NCBI RefSeq assembly: GCF_000208865.1
Contig: NC_018395.1
Location: forward strand, 3,379,920-3,443,919
Direction: 5' to 3'
Length of the DNA stretch: 64,000 bases
Origin: Neospora caninum Liverpool
Lineage: Eukaryota; Apicomplexa; Conoidasida; Eucoccidiorida; Sarcocystidae
Shown here: positions 46,301 to 57,500 of the stretch, one piece after another
Numbering within the stretch: position 1 is the first letter of the stretch
Layout: each line of letters opens with the position of its first letter
Translations under genes and position numbers: made by a program
The notes under the pieces: model-generated
Seen by the model: the letters and a program-made list of their open reading frames with translations, nothing else
Told to the model about the DNA's origin: nothing
Database searches by the model: none

Positions 46301-48576
46301 GGGACTCGCGGCCAACGCAAAGGCTGCAGCCGTCGCGCTGCGGGTGTCGGATTGGATGCTCTGCATCGAGATGTTTCCCTTTGCGGTGAGAAGAGGCTCG
46401 CGAACCAAGTTGGCGAGAACCGAGAAACGACCGAGGGGACACGGAGAAACAGGCGCCCCTCGCGGAACTCAGGGAAATCCTAGCGACGGCCCGTTGCGCG
46501 AGGGAAACGAAGTCGAATCTGCTGCAAGTCAAGTCTCCCTCTTTGTGTCGCTTGTGTTCCTCTGCGTTGTGGCGCGCGACGGATGGTGCACTTTTCCATC
46601 CTCCCTCAATACACACGGGTTCCGTCACCCTCTCTCTTCCTGCTTCATCCATTCCTGTAGCTTCATCGCGTTCTTCTCTTTCGGCGGCTCTTTCTCGTCA
46701 CTGTTCTACTCATGCTTCTCTTTTTTTATCTCTCCTGTTCTTATTCCTTCGTAGCTGACCTCTGTCTCCTTCCTCTTGTCTTCTCACTTGTTCTTCTCTC
46801 TGTCCTTCTGGTGTTGTCTTGTTCTTCCCTTTCTTCTTCCCTTGTTCTCCCTCTTGTCCCTGTTTTCCTTCTCTTGTTCTCTCTACTTCTTCTCTGTTTC
46901 GCCTCTGTTGTTCTCTCTATTTCTTCTCCCTCCGCTCTCTTGCTCTCTCCCCGCGTTCTTCTTCTCTCTCTGGTTATCCCTTCACTCGCTTGTCCTCTCT
47001 TTTTCTCTCTCTGTCCTTGCTCTCTACCTTGTTCTCTCCCCGAGTTCTTTTTCCCTACCTTCTTCCCTCTCTCTCTCGTTTTTTTCTTTTTCCACTACTT
47101 TTCTCTCTGTCGTTCGCTCTCCTGCCCTCTCCCTTCTTTTCCTCCCTCTTCTCGCGCGTCTTCTCTCTCTCCGTCGCGCGTCCTGTTTGTCTTTTTGTTC
47201 TTCCTTCTCTCCTGCTTTCTCTCCTACTTTTTCGCCTTGCTCACCTGTCTCTTCTTCGTTTCTCTCTCTTCCGCCTCTCTTTCCTTGTGTAGATTGCGGA
47301 GGCATGTGCTTTCTCCGTTCGGGACTTGCGGGCCGTCGCGGCCTCCTCGCCGAGTTTCAATAGCCGCATGAGCAGCCTGTCTTGTCACGCGGCGACTTCC
47401 TCTCCAGGCTCGGCCTTCTTCTCTCCTTCTCCGTCTCGCTCGCACGGGCGGCCAGCCTCGCCGGGGTCTCCGGGGCGAGGCGAGGCGACTGACGCGCTCG
47501 AAGAGCCGCGACAAGCGAAGGGCGAGACGCGTTTTTCATTGTGGGAGAAGCTGCGGGGCGGAGCGAGGGACGGCTCGACCGGGGCGTTTTCGGAAGAAGA
47601 CGACAGTGAGCGTCAGCTTCTCTGCACCGAGCCTAGTGGCCACGAGGGAGCGCAGCGAGGCAGACCGCGAGTCGAGGAAGAGAAGGGCGGGGCGGGCGAG
47701 TTTGGATTCTCGGGAAGCGAAGAGTGCGGAGGTGAACGCGCCTGCTTCTTGGCGACACCGGAGCTCCCGGACGGCGACGCCTCAGACTCGCTCTTGCACT
47801 CGACGTCGCCGAAGAAACTCGAAAAGCCTCTCAGACAATTCGTGAAAGGCGTGCGAGATCTCCTCGTCGCCGACGACGTTCTCTGCGATGCCACAGACGC
47901 GCTCTTTGGACGCAACAGGTGCCGGAGAGAATACCTCCTGGAAGAAAGGAAGCGAGAGCGGGAAGGCTGCGACGAGGCAGAGGGCGAGGAAGACGAGATG
48001 CGGACGAGAGAGACCCGGGACGCGAGGGTCTAGCGCGAAGGGATGCAGACGAGAGAAGAGACGGACGAGCGGGAGACGAAAGGGAAATATGCGAGGGAGC
48101 GATTCAGTCTCACGTGAAGGCCCAGGGTACGTCGCGCGTTCTTGGATGGATGCGGCGAGGCAAAGCTTGCGGCGGCAGTCGAGAAGTTCGCTTTTCGGCG
48201 GAGGCAGAGAGTCCCAGAAAGAGCGACCTCTGCGCTGACAGAGGACTTGAGAGGAAATGCGTCCTCGCGGCGAGCCTGGCGCTTCTTCGACGCTCGTGTG
48301 TGTGGGTTTCTGCCCCAGAGCCGTCTTCTTGCGGCAGTGACAAAGACCACGAGACAAAACATCAATAATCGCGGAGATCGGCACACGACTTTAACCGTTT
48401 TTCGCAGCCCTTTGTCTCTCCCAATTCTGTCTCTTCCCGCATCTTTGCGTTTCCGCAACTTTCCTCAGCTGTTCGCGCCTCGCAGGCACCTGCGTTTCGT
48501 GCGGAGGGCGGCTGCGCGCTACTTTTCGAGGCAGAGCAGAAGCCAAGAAGCTTGCACCGAGCAAGGCAAATGTTGA
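43358..48576 (+). CDS. TMEM184 / organic solute transporter Ost-alpha family seven-helix membrane protein
   Basis: Exons 43358..44218, 44731..44789, 45015..45078, 45346..45414, 45789..45901, 46219 region (46217..46385) and 47293 onward are all in phase. Good-context ATG (CACC before it). Family blocks: IYHQAALVSVSVAVAIS (helix 1), RIVLLVPVYALTSYLGLTY (family RIxxMVPxYxxxSxLxL), AVRDVYEVYVLYSFIALVIS then LGGE (family signature), HPWPFNLVLPP, RRIKLGAAQFVFVKP, FLYFATVSNISAA, MYALVLFYLAVRQRL, FLCIKAVVFFCFWQALVLRW and MLCIEMFPFA. Members are membrane proteins of transport or trafficking function, some moving bile acids or steroids. A roughly 180-residue Ser/Ala/Pro insert separates helices 3 and 4. 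The acidic cytosolic tail either reads on to a stop at 48033 (691 residues) or splices 47918 to 48486 and stops at 48576 (683 residues); both are in frame. A short facultative intron at 43458..43556 would remove an unconserved segment. Confidence 0.88.
45577..45650. repeat. TATG/TATC-rich microsatellite in TMEM184-like intron 4
   Basis: Degenerate TATATGTATG and ATCTATAT units within the intron between exons 4 and 5. Confidence 0.85.
46640..47290 (+). other. 650-bp nearly pure polypyrimidine tract (TMEM184-like intron 6)
   Basis: The plus strand is almost entirely C and T, dominated by CTCT and TTCTC runs, right up to the acceptor at 47291-47292. Every plus frame is open and encodes Ser/Leu/Phe low complexity, so these frames are not genes. 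Strand-asymmetric homopyrimidine of this length can form triplex DNA. Confidence 0.85.
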
Positions 48577-50095
48577 CGCTCGCCTCGACTCGCGCTCTCC
48601 TCTCGCGTGGAGGGGCTGAGCCTCGCTTTCTCGCTGCATTTTAAGTGATTTGCGAGGATCCACAGGAGCCCTGTGTTCTTGCCTCGGTAGCGATCGTGTG
48701 TGTGCGCGGGTCAGAAGGTGGATGCGGAGATCTCGTGTCTCACTCGTTTTGCCCCTCTCCGGGGCGTTGTCTCTAAGTGTCCAGTCTCTCGCATTCCTTG
48801 TCTCTTTTTTCTTCTCCCGTCTTCTTCCGTCTGGGCAAAAAGCGGCAGATGACGTCTTGCAAGTTTCCTGTTCCGCCTGCCACTACGCAGCAAGAGATGG
48901 ATGTGGGAACCCGAGGGAGGGAGAACCTCACATGTGAGCTTCCCCTCCCTGGGGCGTGTGTGCTCTGGATTACTCACCCCGGTTGGCGCAGCGCCCCTTG
49001 CAGTCTTTCTATTCTCGACCGTCAGCAGGAAAGCCTGCGAGAGTCACGAAGTTCGTTTTTTCTGCCGTCTGTCGAATGCAGATTCTGGAAGCGGGCGAGG
49101 GAACGAACGGTCGCGTTCTCGCCCCTTTCCGTTCTCGACCCGCGGGAGAGAGAAGCTAGGGGTGCACGTGAAGCGTCTTTGAAAGAATTTGCCGTCTTTC
49201 CTTTCGCTTCGGCGTTCTACATGAGGTTTCAGACAGTTAAAAGCGGACGAAGAGAGAGGGCTCCCTTCGCGTTGTCACTAGAGACTGTGGCAGTGTTTCT
49301 GCAAAAACGCGACTCTCAAAAACAGCGCAATGTCTGTCGTTCCTAGCTTCCAGCTCTTTAGGAGGCTGGCGGTGGTTTGGCGCCGAGAAGGAACATTCTC
49401 CACTTCACACTCAGCCCCGCTGTGTCGGTTGCTGAAGTTCACATCTTTCCTTGGGTGACCGTCCTCACTTCGCGAACACGTGTCGTGGTCAAGCAAGCGA
49501 GGGTACGTTCCCCGTCCTTCGTTTTTCCCTCCCCAGAGTCGCCGTATATAAGACGGCGCACACTCTCAAAAGAGTGAAGGCAGTAGGTGTCTCGGTTTCT
49601 CCTCATGGGTGGACCCATTGCCACTCGGGCGTCGCAGTTTTTTTTTTAAAAGTGTGGGTTCCCTCGCTTTTTCGGTTGAGGGGAGAGAGCCGGGAAAGAC
49701 ACACAAACGAGAACGAAGGGAACGTCAGCTTCCCCTTAGTCTTCGTAGACTGCAGAATCACGCACGAACGACGCTGAAAAGGAGCAGAGCGAGGAGCGAC
49801 GGCGCTCATCAGCTTCGATATTTCAGCCAAGGAATCCCTCTCACACGCTCGAGCAGTAGTTCCTCGCACTGTGAACCATTTACGAGAAATGCGTGTTTTA
49901 CGCGAGTTCTTAGAGTATGTCTTCACTCTCCTGTCCGCTCAAATCCTGTCTTGCAAGACGGCCCAGCGCATCTTGGAGTTTCTTGTCACCAGCAGCTGCC
50001 CACTGACGCGCACGAGAAAACAGAAGCACTTCTCTGTCTCCTTCTCTCTTCTTCTCTCTTCTTCTCTCTTCTTCTCTTTGTCTCCTCTCTTGTTC
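48577..50095. other. Convergent spacer between TMEM184-like and PCGF-like genes
   Basis: About 1.5 kb expected to contain both 3' UTRs. A 190-codon plus frame (48777..49346) has an ATG but no domain or exon partner and is read as UTR. A CTT/TCT run ends just before the PCGF-like stop codon. Confidence 0.5.
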
Positions 50096-52821
50096 TCACT
50101 TCGGGTTCAATAAGTCGAGCGCGTGCTGCATGCGCTTGCTCTCGGCTTGGGCGGTCCACTGGTAGGCGAGAAGGAGACACTTGCCCGGGAAGGCGAGGCG
50201 GTGGGCCTTGCAGAGAAACTGCAGCGTGTGGCTTCTCCCCACCACTCGACCCTCGAGAGTTAGCTCCAGAGAGCTTTCCAGCTCAGCGAGGAGGGACCGA
50301 GAGACGGGGCCGAAGCCCCTAGGCGCAGCGGCAGGCGCCGAGGCGTCCCCAGGAGCAGCCGAGAGAGCAACGGGGAGCTGCGACGACCCGGGAGAGGCCA
50401 GCGGGTGCCCTCCCGTCCCTGCGTCGCCCTCGCTCTTTCGCGCTACCGTCGCGCCGGCCGGCTGGGCGTCGCCGCCTGATCCGCCTGAAGGCGCAGAGGT
50501 TCTCTGGCCCTCGGAGAGGTCCGTCACCTGCTGCCTCTCTTGTTCTTTCTCGCCCTCTGCCTCCGCCTCTCCAGACGCAAAGACGGGAAGCAGCTGAGCA
50601 GCCAGGTACCGCAGCAGATGCATCACAGGCATCCTCTTGTCCACGCGCAAATACGGCTGAGCCAATGCCGGCAGGCACAGTGGCCACAGCGAAGAAGGCA
50701 AAGAAGAAGCGGAGTGTCTCTGTTGGATGGCGTCTCGCCGTGCTCTTGCGAGTTTCCGTCCGAGGTTATCTATTGAAGAGAAGACAGTCTTGTCTCCGCC
50801 GTCTGGGCCGTCTTTCTCCTTCTCGCCACCTTGAACTCGTCCCTCTCCAATCCTTGGCCGTCCAGCGTCTTCATCTCTCTCCTGCTCTCCCGTTTCTCGC
50901 AAGGCCCCGTCGCTCGCGTCTTCTCTCTCCGTCTTTCTCTCTTCGGCGCCTTCCCCGTCCTTCTCTTCTCCAGAGAGCGAGTGTAGGTGAGAAAGCAGCG
51001 CTAGGGCCTGGGCCTGGTCGGGCAAGAGCGCCACCGCCAGCGTCTCTTCGTCGTCGAAAAGCGCCAAGTTGCCTCGGACCATTTCCTCGAGAAGTTCTTC
51101 TTTCGACGGCGCAATCGCCGGCAGAACATCCTGCGTTCGCGCGTCCTCGCTCTGCGTCCGCACGCCTGCGGCTGGCGCAGCGTCAGCTGCGGAGACACCA
51201 ACGGAGACAGGTGTGGGGTGCCCCCCTTCGGCTGTCTCTGGGACTGCCTGGAGGCGCTGAGGCGAGACAGAAGCGGGGGACCAGCCCGCCGTCGACGCGG
51301 CAGCCGACAGGCGCCGCGGAGTCTCTTGAGGGGAGTTTGCTTTGGATAGGGTACCCGGACTTTCCGTGCCTGCATGCGAGAGCTCGTTTGGCAGGAAGCC
51401 GCCGTCGGCAGACTTCCCGCTGCGCCTCTGCGTCTCTGCCTCCTCGCAAAAGTCTTGAAGGCTGTAGGGCGGCTCACCTGCCAGGAAGCGTCTGAGCTCC
51501 TCTCGCTCGAGGGATTCTTCGCGGGAGAAATGAGGGAAAAGCTTGTCGATCAGATTCTGCAGCGACCGGTCAAAGAGGACGGGAGCTTGTGCAGTCGGTG
51601 CCCCACCCGCCGGCGAGGAGACACTCGAGGAGACAGTCCCCGCGGGCGCGACCCCCGCCGCGAAAGACGCCCCCGAGCTGCCTCCGGCTTCCGCTGCAGC
51701 TGCCGCAGAAATGCGCGGCAGCGAGCGTCGCACGTCGCTGCCTGAAGGGAAAAAAACACGGAAAGGAGAAGACGAGCGGAAGTGGGAGCGCTGGGAAAAG
51801 AAGCCGAGAGAGAGAGAAAACACGGAACCCCCCGTAGCACGTGGAGACCGGAGGAGAGACCGGAAGCACCCCACACGCGCGCAGGATGCGGGGAGGGAGC
51901 GGAGAGGTGCAAAACCTGTGGAGGGGACATGGAAACCGCGAAGGGAGCAGAGGAACGCGTTTGACAAGGCGAGGAAAACGCGGGGGAAAAAAGCGTAAAA
52001 AAGAGATTTGGATGCCCTTCTGTTTTGTTCCTTGTTGGTTTCTTTGCGCGTGTCGCGAAAATCATGGCTTCGTGGGGCCTCTCGGCCTTACCATTGGGAT
52101 GGCCCGAGCCGCTGCTCAGCTTCTCCTCGCACCGAGGGCAACATGTCTCCTCGAGCTCCCCCTTCTCGGCGCGCGCAAAGAGACACCACTTGCAGAAAGA
52201 ATGGAGACAGTCTTTGATGGTGACGACTTCTCGGAAGTACCCAGAACAGAGGCGACAGCGGAAGTTCGCCTCGAGCGCGCGGAGCGGAAAACGCACGTCC
52301 ATACCCTCCTCGCTCTCGAAGTTTTCGCAGACACACGAATCCTGAGAAGCAGTGGAAGAGTTCACTGCAGTGGACGTCAATCGACTCGACGAAGGCGAGA
52401 GAGGGGAAGAAAAAGAACACGAGGAAGAAGAGGTAGCGGAAGAGGAGGAAAACGAAGTAGAGGAAAACGAAGAGGGAGAGGAAGAGAGAGAGGAAGAAAG
52501 AGATGAAGAGAAAGAGGAAGAGAGAGGAGAAGAAGGTAGTGGCAAGGGTGGAGACGAAAGGGGACGAGATGGATATGGTAGCCCCAGCGATGACGGAGGT
52601 TGAGAAGAGCCGTTCGTTCTCATATGGAAGGTTGTTTCCTCTTCGATTCTTTGCTTTTTCGTCGACGGGCCTTCTTCGCCGCTGTCTCCTGGCCTCCGTT
52701 CAGCCCTCCCCGCCGTTCCTCCGACTTGCGCCGCGAGCTCCGCCGCGTCGGTGTCGGCGTCTGCTCTCTGCGACTCTGAGGCGGGCCCTGAAGGGACACC
52801 GCTGAGCGCGAACGACGCCAT
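50096..52821 (-). CDS. Polycomb-group RING finger protein (PCGF-like): RING plus RAWUL
   Basis: Exons 52821..52092 and 51741..50096 (GTAAGG donor, TTCAG acceptor, phase 1) give 791 residues; animal PCGFs have about 250-350. PCGF proteins pair with RING1 in Polycomb repressive complex 1, an E3 that ubiquitylates H2A. The RING is at 189-231: CRLCSGYF, then CLHSFCKWC, then CCPRCEEKL, matching the PCGF style (CxLCxGYxxDATTITECLHSFCKxC ... CPxC). After a Ala/Ser/Pro insert comes FDRSLQNLIDKLFPHFSREE (300-319), matching the PCGF segment after the RING (DxxLQxIVYKLVPGLxxxE). The C-terminus has a split RAWUL domain: QPYLRVDKRMPVMHLLRYLA (605 on), a 95-residue insert, then LELTLEGRVVGRSHTLQFLC and KCLLLAYQW, matching KYLRC...VxHLxxxL and LLLQY. 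Residues 80-155 are almost all serine. A nuclear-type KKQR lies at 55-58. A plain E3 ligase is less likely given the RAWUL half-sites. Confidence 0.85.
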
Positions 52822-54595
52822 TCTGCTCGGGCGGGAGACGCAGAGAATCGTAAGTCAAAGAGAAGAAGAAACGAAATGAAGGATAAAACGGCGGTCCCTC
52901 TTTCTGGGCATCTGCACGAGGAGTCGGCTCCTGGAGGCAGGTAGAAAACTCACAGAGAAGACGGAAGATGAGAGAAAAAGATAGAGAGAATATAGAGGGA
53001 AGTGGCGAGAGATAGAGATAGAGTGCTACAGAGGGAGATAGAAAGATACAAAGGGAGACAGAGAGATACGGAGGGAAATAGGGATATAGAGCTAGAGCGA
53101 AATAGAGAGATACAAAGGGAGGTGGAGGGATAGAGATGGAGGGATATGCATGCGGAGACTGAGAGGCAGAGGACGATAAAGAGATGATAGAGAAGGTGGC
53201 GAGGGAGGAAACACGATAGATGCGGGCCAAAATGAAGAGAAATGCCGAAACGCAGCGAGGCAGAAGATAAAGAGGAGGCACGCGGAGAAGGCAAGGAAGG
53301 TAACAGAAAGAAGATAAGGAAAGGAAAACGGCGAAGTCGGCGAGCAGAGAAGTAAAGAGGCGACGGAAATTTTGTAGAGAAAGCGCAGGAGCGACAGACG
53401 AGACCAATCGACTGTGAGGCGTGTGCTCTGCCCGAAAAGGGAATCGAACGCACAGAGCCACAGCGAGCTAGCTGCGCTGTCGGTGGACAGAAGGAAGAAG
53501 AAGAACGTGGTTCTCCTGCGAAAAGAAACATTTCTTTCTCTCTCGTTCATTCTTTCTCGCTCTTGGCCGCAGCCTGCCTGGTCGTTCGCCTGCGCATGCA
53601 GCCGGTCCTCGGGCACAAGGGACCCCAACGCTTGGGGGTGCATGCGCGTTCTTTTTTCGCTATGTTCGTCGTTCTCTCCTCCTTTCTCCCCTTCTGACTT
53701 GAGTGGAGTTTCTCTTTGAAAAATCCACTGTCAGTTGTTTCTTCCTGCGCGCCGATCCTCTTCTCCGTTGCGCCGAGAGAAACGCAGAGTGGGAGAGAGG
53801 CGGGCGCCTGGGGCGGAAGATCTGCAGAGAATCAGAGAGTCGTCCAGCCTCACAGGAATTTAAAAGCAACGCTTTCTTCTTTCTCTCGAGTCTCTCGTTC
53901 AAAGGCTCCGGCTCCTCCTCTTCGTCCTCTCTGTGTCCTTGCTGGACTCCACCTGTCTCCCTTCCTGTCTCTTGTGTCTCCACTGCCTCTTCACCGGTGT
54001 GGCCGCGTCTCTCCTCCATTTGTCCCTCCTTTCCTCGAGGGATTCTTTTCGTCTTCTCTCGTCTGTCGCACTCTGTCCGGATCTTCTCGTCTGTTTTGTG
54101 TTTTGCTCCTTTTCTCCGAACGTAACAGCAAGCAAAAGAGTCGCGGGGGTGTTTCTTCCGACCGCGGAGACGAACGGGCAGCCTCCCAGGGGTAGCGCGG
54201 TTGACTGCTTCCGTTGTCTCTCTGGCTTCTTTCTTCCTCCTCTTCTGTGTTCTTCCTTCTCTCCTCTCTGTTCTGTCCTCGCTCTTCTCTCTTCATTCGT
54301 CTGTACCCGTTCTTCTTCGTTCTCTCCTCTGGTCTTCTCTTTCGTCTGTCCGCGTTCCTTCCTTCTTCTCTTCTCTGTCTTGTCTCTTTGCTCTTCTCTC
54401 CCCGCCTTCCTTCCCTTTTCTGTGTTGTCGTCCCTATCGTCTTCGTTATCTCTTGTCTCCTCTCTGCTCTTCGTTCTCTCTCCGTGTTCCTCTCTTCTCT
54501 CTGCGGTCTTCCCGCTTCTTTTTCGTCACGTCCTTTCCTCTCTTCTTACCGGTGTCTCCGCTTCTCACGCCATCTCGTGCCGCCTTCTCTGCCCG
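52822..54595. other. Divergent promoter region between PCGF-like and CDKAL1-like genes
   Basis: About 1.8 kb. The left half on + is purine-rich with GATAGAGA-type units (about 52970-53160). The right half, from about 53.9 kb, is C/T-rich and leads into the CDKAL1-like ATG. Long frames through it are open because of composition only. Two leaders and shared regulatory DNA are expected here; no defined element was recognised. Confidence 0.5.
52970..53160. repeat. Degenerate GATAGA/GAGATA purine repeat
   Basis: Irregular units such as GAGATAGA, AGATACAAAG and GGGAGATAG recur on the plus strand for about 190 bp. Confidence 0.8.
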
Positions 54596-57500
54596 ATGGC
54601 TGCCTCGCGCCATGGTCCTTTCTCCCCTGCTCGAGGCGGCGAGGGCGAAGCGTCTCCTCTCTCCGCAGTTGTTGGCGGTACAGCCTGGCTCGTCTGGTCC
54701 TCTGCGACGGCGGCTCTCGGCGCCAAAGGCAGCTCGTGGCGAAGCTCTTCTGCGCTACTGCCGGCCCTGGCTGTGACCGCCGGTGTGGGGTGTGCTGTGG
54801 GGTATCTCCTCTACAGCTCAGGTGTCTCCTTTCGGCTGAGACGGGGACAGATCTTCGGCAGTGAAGCCCGCGCCGAAGAGGCGGAGCAGCAGGTGAGCGA
54901 GGAGAGTTCACAGTCTTTGGGCAAATCGAACAGAGGCAACGATCAACTCTCCATCCAGGAAAGCGGCGGAGACGACACCCCCCACTGTGGCGCGGATCGC
55001 TGTTGTGTGGGTACCGCAAAGGAGACACCTGGGTGCCGGGGTGGAGTCGGAGGATGCGCCGGCGCAGAGTGCTGCCAGAGCCCGGACGGAGAAACGAGGC
55101 AGACAGAGGTGGAGCAAGACGGAGACGGCGAAGGAGAGAGTGAATGTGACCTCGAAGATCTGCAGTCGAGCGATGACGAGGGAGCCGACGCTCTCGATGG
55201 CTCGGGCGCGCCGTATATACAGCCGACATTCCCAAGGGTGAAACACCTGAAGAGGCCGCTAAGACGAGCAGTGACGGAGAACAGGGAGAACAAGGCCGAG
55301 GCAGAAAAAGAGGATCCGAGAGAAGACGGGAAACATGCAGAGAGCGACGGGCGCAGAGGAGTTGGCGAGGCCGCTAGTGGCAAAGACTTCTTTCAACCTG
55401 GGAAGCAACAAAAAATCTACGTCAAAACTTTCGGCTGTGCCCACAATCAATCGGACTCTGAATACATGAGTAAGGTCACACAGGGTGCATGCGAAAACGT
55501 ACAAACAGGCAACCACACACGGCTCTGCGGCTCCTTACCTATCTCCAAGGTGTAGAGGTGTATATCTTGGGTCATACATATCTCTATATACATGACCGTA
55601 TATCTATACCTCCATATATGCATGTGTGCATATACGTATATGCTGAAGTCCACCCAACTTACCTATATACAAACGTAGTATATCTGTCTATATATATCAG
55701 ATTACATATGTGTATGTATGAAAGTATGTCGACTTGCATACATTAATTTTGTGAACCGTGATTCGATGGGGCGTGCTTTGATTGCTGAGTTTCTTTCCTG
55801 GATATGTTCCCTCAGTGGGTCTGCTCGATGCGGCGGGCTACACCTTTGTGTCTCGGATGGAAGAAGCTGACGTTTGCCTCATCAACTCCTGCACCGTCAA
55901 GAGCCCTTCCGAATTCGCCTTATATTCGGTGATTCAAGAGGCCCTCCAGATCGAGGTCCCTTCCGCGTCTCTGATTCGCGCTCAGCAGCGCGCCAAGGCA
56001 GCGAAAAACGGTCGCGGCGAGAGTCTGCAGTGCGCGTCTTCTTGTTCGGCTTCTCCGTGCTGTTCTTCTGGTCTGAAGAAGGACGAACGGGGGGACGAGG
56101 TCGGTGAGGGAGAAGGACACGAAGAGCACGAAGAGGAAGCCCAGACACCGCAGAGCTGCACGGGGTGTGGAGGGGCTAACTCCTGGCCTTCTCCCCGTTC
56201 CCTGGAGCAGAGAACAGACGCGAAAGAGGAAGAAAGAGAGGAAGCGAAAGGCGCGGGTGAAGGTTCTAAAAAAGACAAAACACATTCCGTAACTCGTCGC
56301 CCCATTCCTTGTGTTGTTGCCGGCTGCGTTCCCTACGGGATGGGTGGGGAGACCCGAGACGATCATCGCCGGAAGAAGGGGACCTCAGGGAAAAACGGAG
56401 ACGGAGAGAAGCACGAGACGAAAAAGGAAGAAGGGAAAGGGGAAAAGAAGCAGAGCGCCCAAAGAGACTTGCTGAAGCTCTGCTCGATTGTCGGGGTGAG
56501 TGCAATTGATCGCATTGTCGAGGCCGTCGAGGAAGCGCTCAAGGGCAACGTGATCCGCCTCGGTGGAAAAAAAAGGTGAGGAGAGATCAGGTGAAGAGAG
56601 GGAGACGAAGCCAGGACGCGAGTGTCACGGAGCGCAGATGCCCGAGTTCGGGGCTCGAGAAAGTTGAACCAAACTCAGAAAAAACGAAAACGCGAGAGAG
56701 CTAGACCAGGCAGCGAATGAGACGAAAGCGAGAACCAGCCAACATGGAGAGGAAAAGGCGAATTTGCGGCAAGCTATGGGGCGGACAGGAGGCGTGGAAA
56801 GGAAGAGAGAAACAGAGTGGACGAGAAAGATCGGGGCGGGAGGTTCCCGGGAAAGAAAGCGCGTGAAAAACAGGAAAGAAGACAGAGGATGCACAAGAAA
56901 GATGCCGAGAAGTAAGAAACAAAAGAGCAGCGAAGGAAGTGCAGGCGGAAGGCATCGTGTAGAACATTGGCCGCAAAGAGGACGACGAGTAGATGGAGGC
57001 CTCTCGAAACAAGAGGCACAGCCAATGAGCAGAGATTGAAGTAACAGGAAGACGGGCGGTTCCAGGAACACAGCAGTGAAGGACACCAGCAGGCTGCGGA
57101 GGGATACAGCGTGGAAGCCCGAGAGAGGGAGAAATGGAAAGTGGAGGTTTCGGTGGTGTTTGTTTCCATCTCGTTAGGTTGCCGTCCCTCGACCTCCCAA
57201 AGATTCGACGAAATGCCCTCGTGGAAATTGTCCCAATCTCAACAGGGTGTCTAGGCAGCTGTACGTACTGCAAGACAAAGCATGCAAGGTGAGCACTTCC
57301 GTTTCGGCGATGTCGCTCCTCTCCCCTGTGTCGCCTCTCTCGTCTCCTCCGCGACGGATTCTCTCCGTCTTCTTCCCTTTCTGCTCCCCCGTCTCGGGTT
57401 TTGTCTCCACGGGCCTTTCTACCCCCTTTCATCTCCGCCTTCTGAGTTTCCCCTATTTCTCTCTAGCTCCCTTCGCCATTTTCTTTTTTTCTCTCGCCTC

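Noticed and set aside
46712..47371. Long plus-strand frames rich in Leu/Ser/Phe
   Set aside because: They lie in the polypyrimidine intron; open only because the strand lacks A and G.
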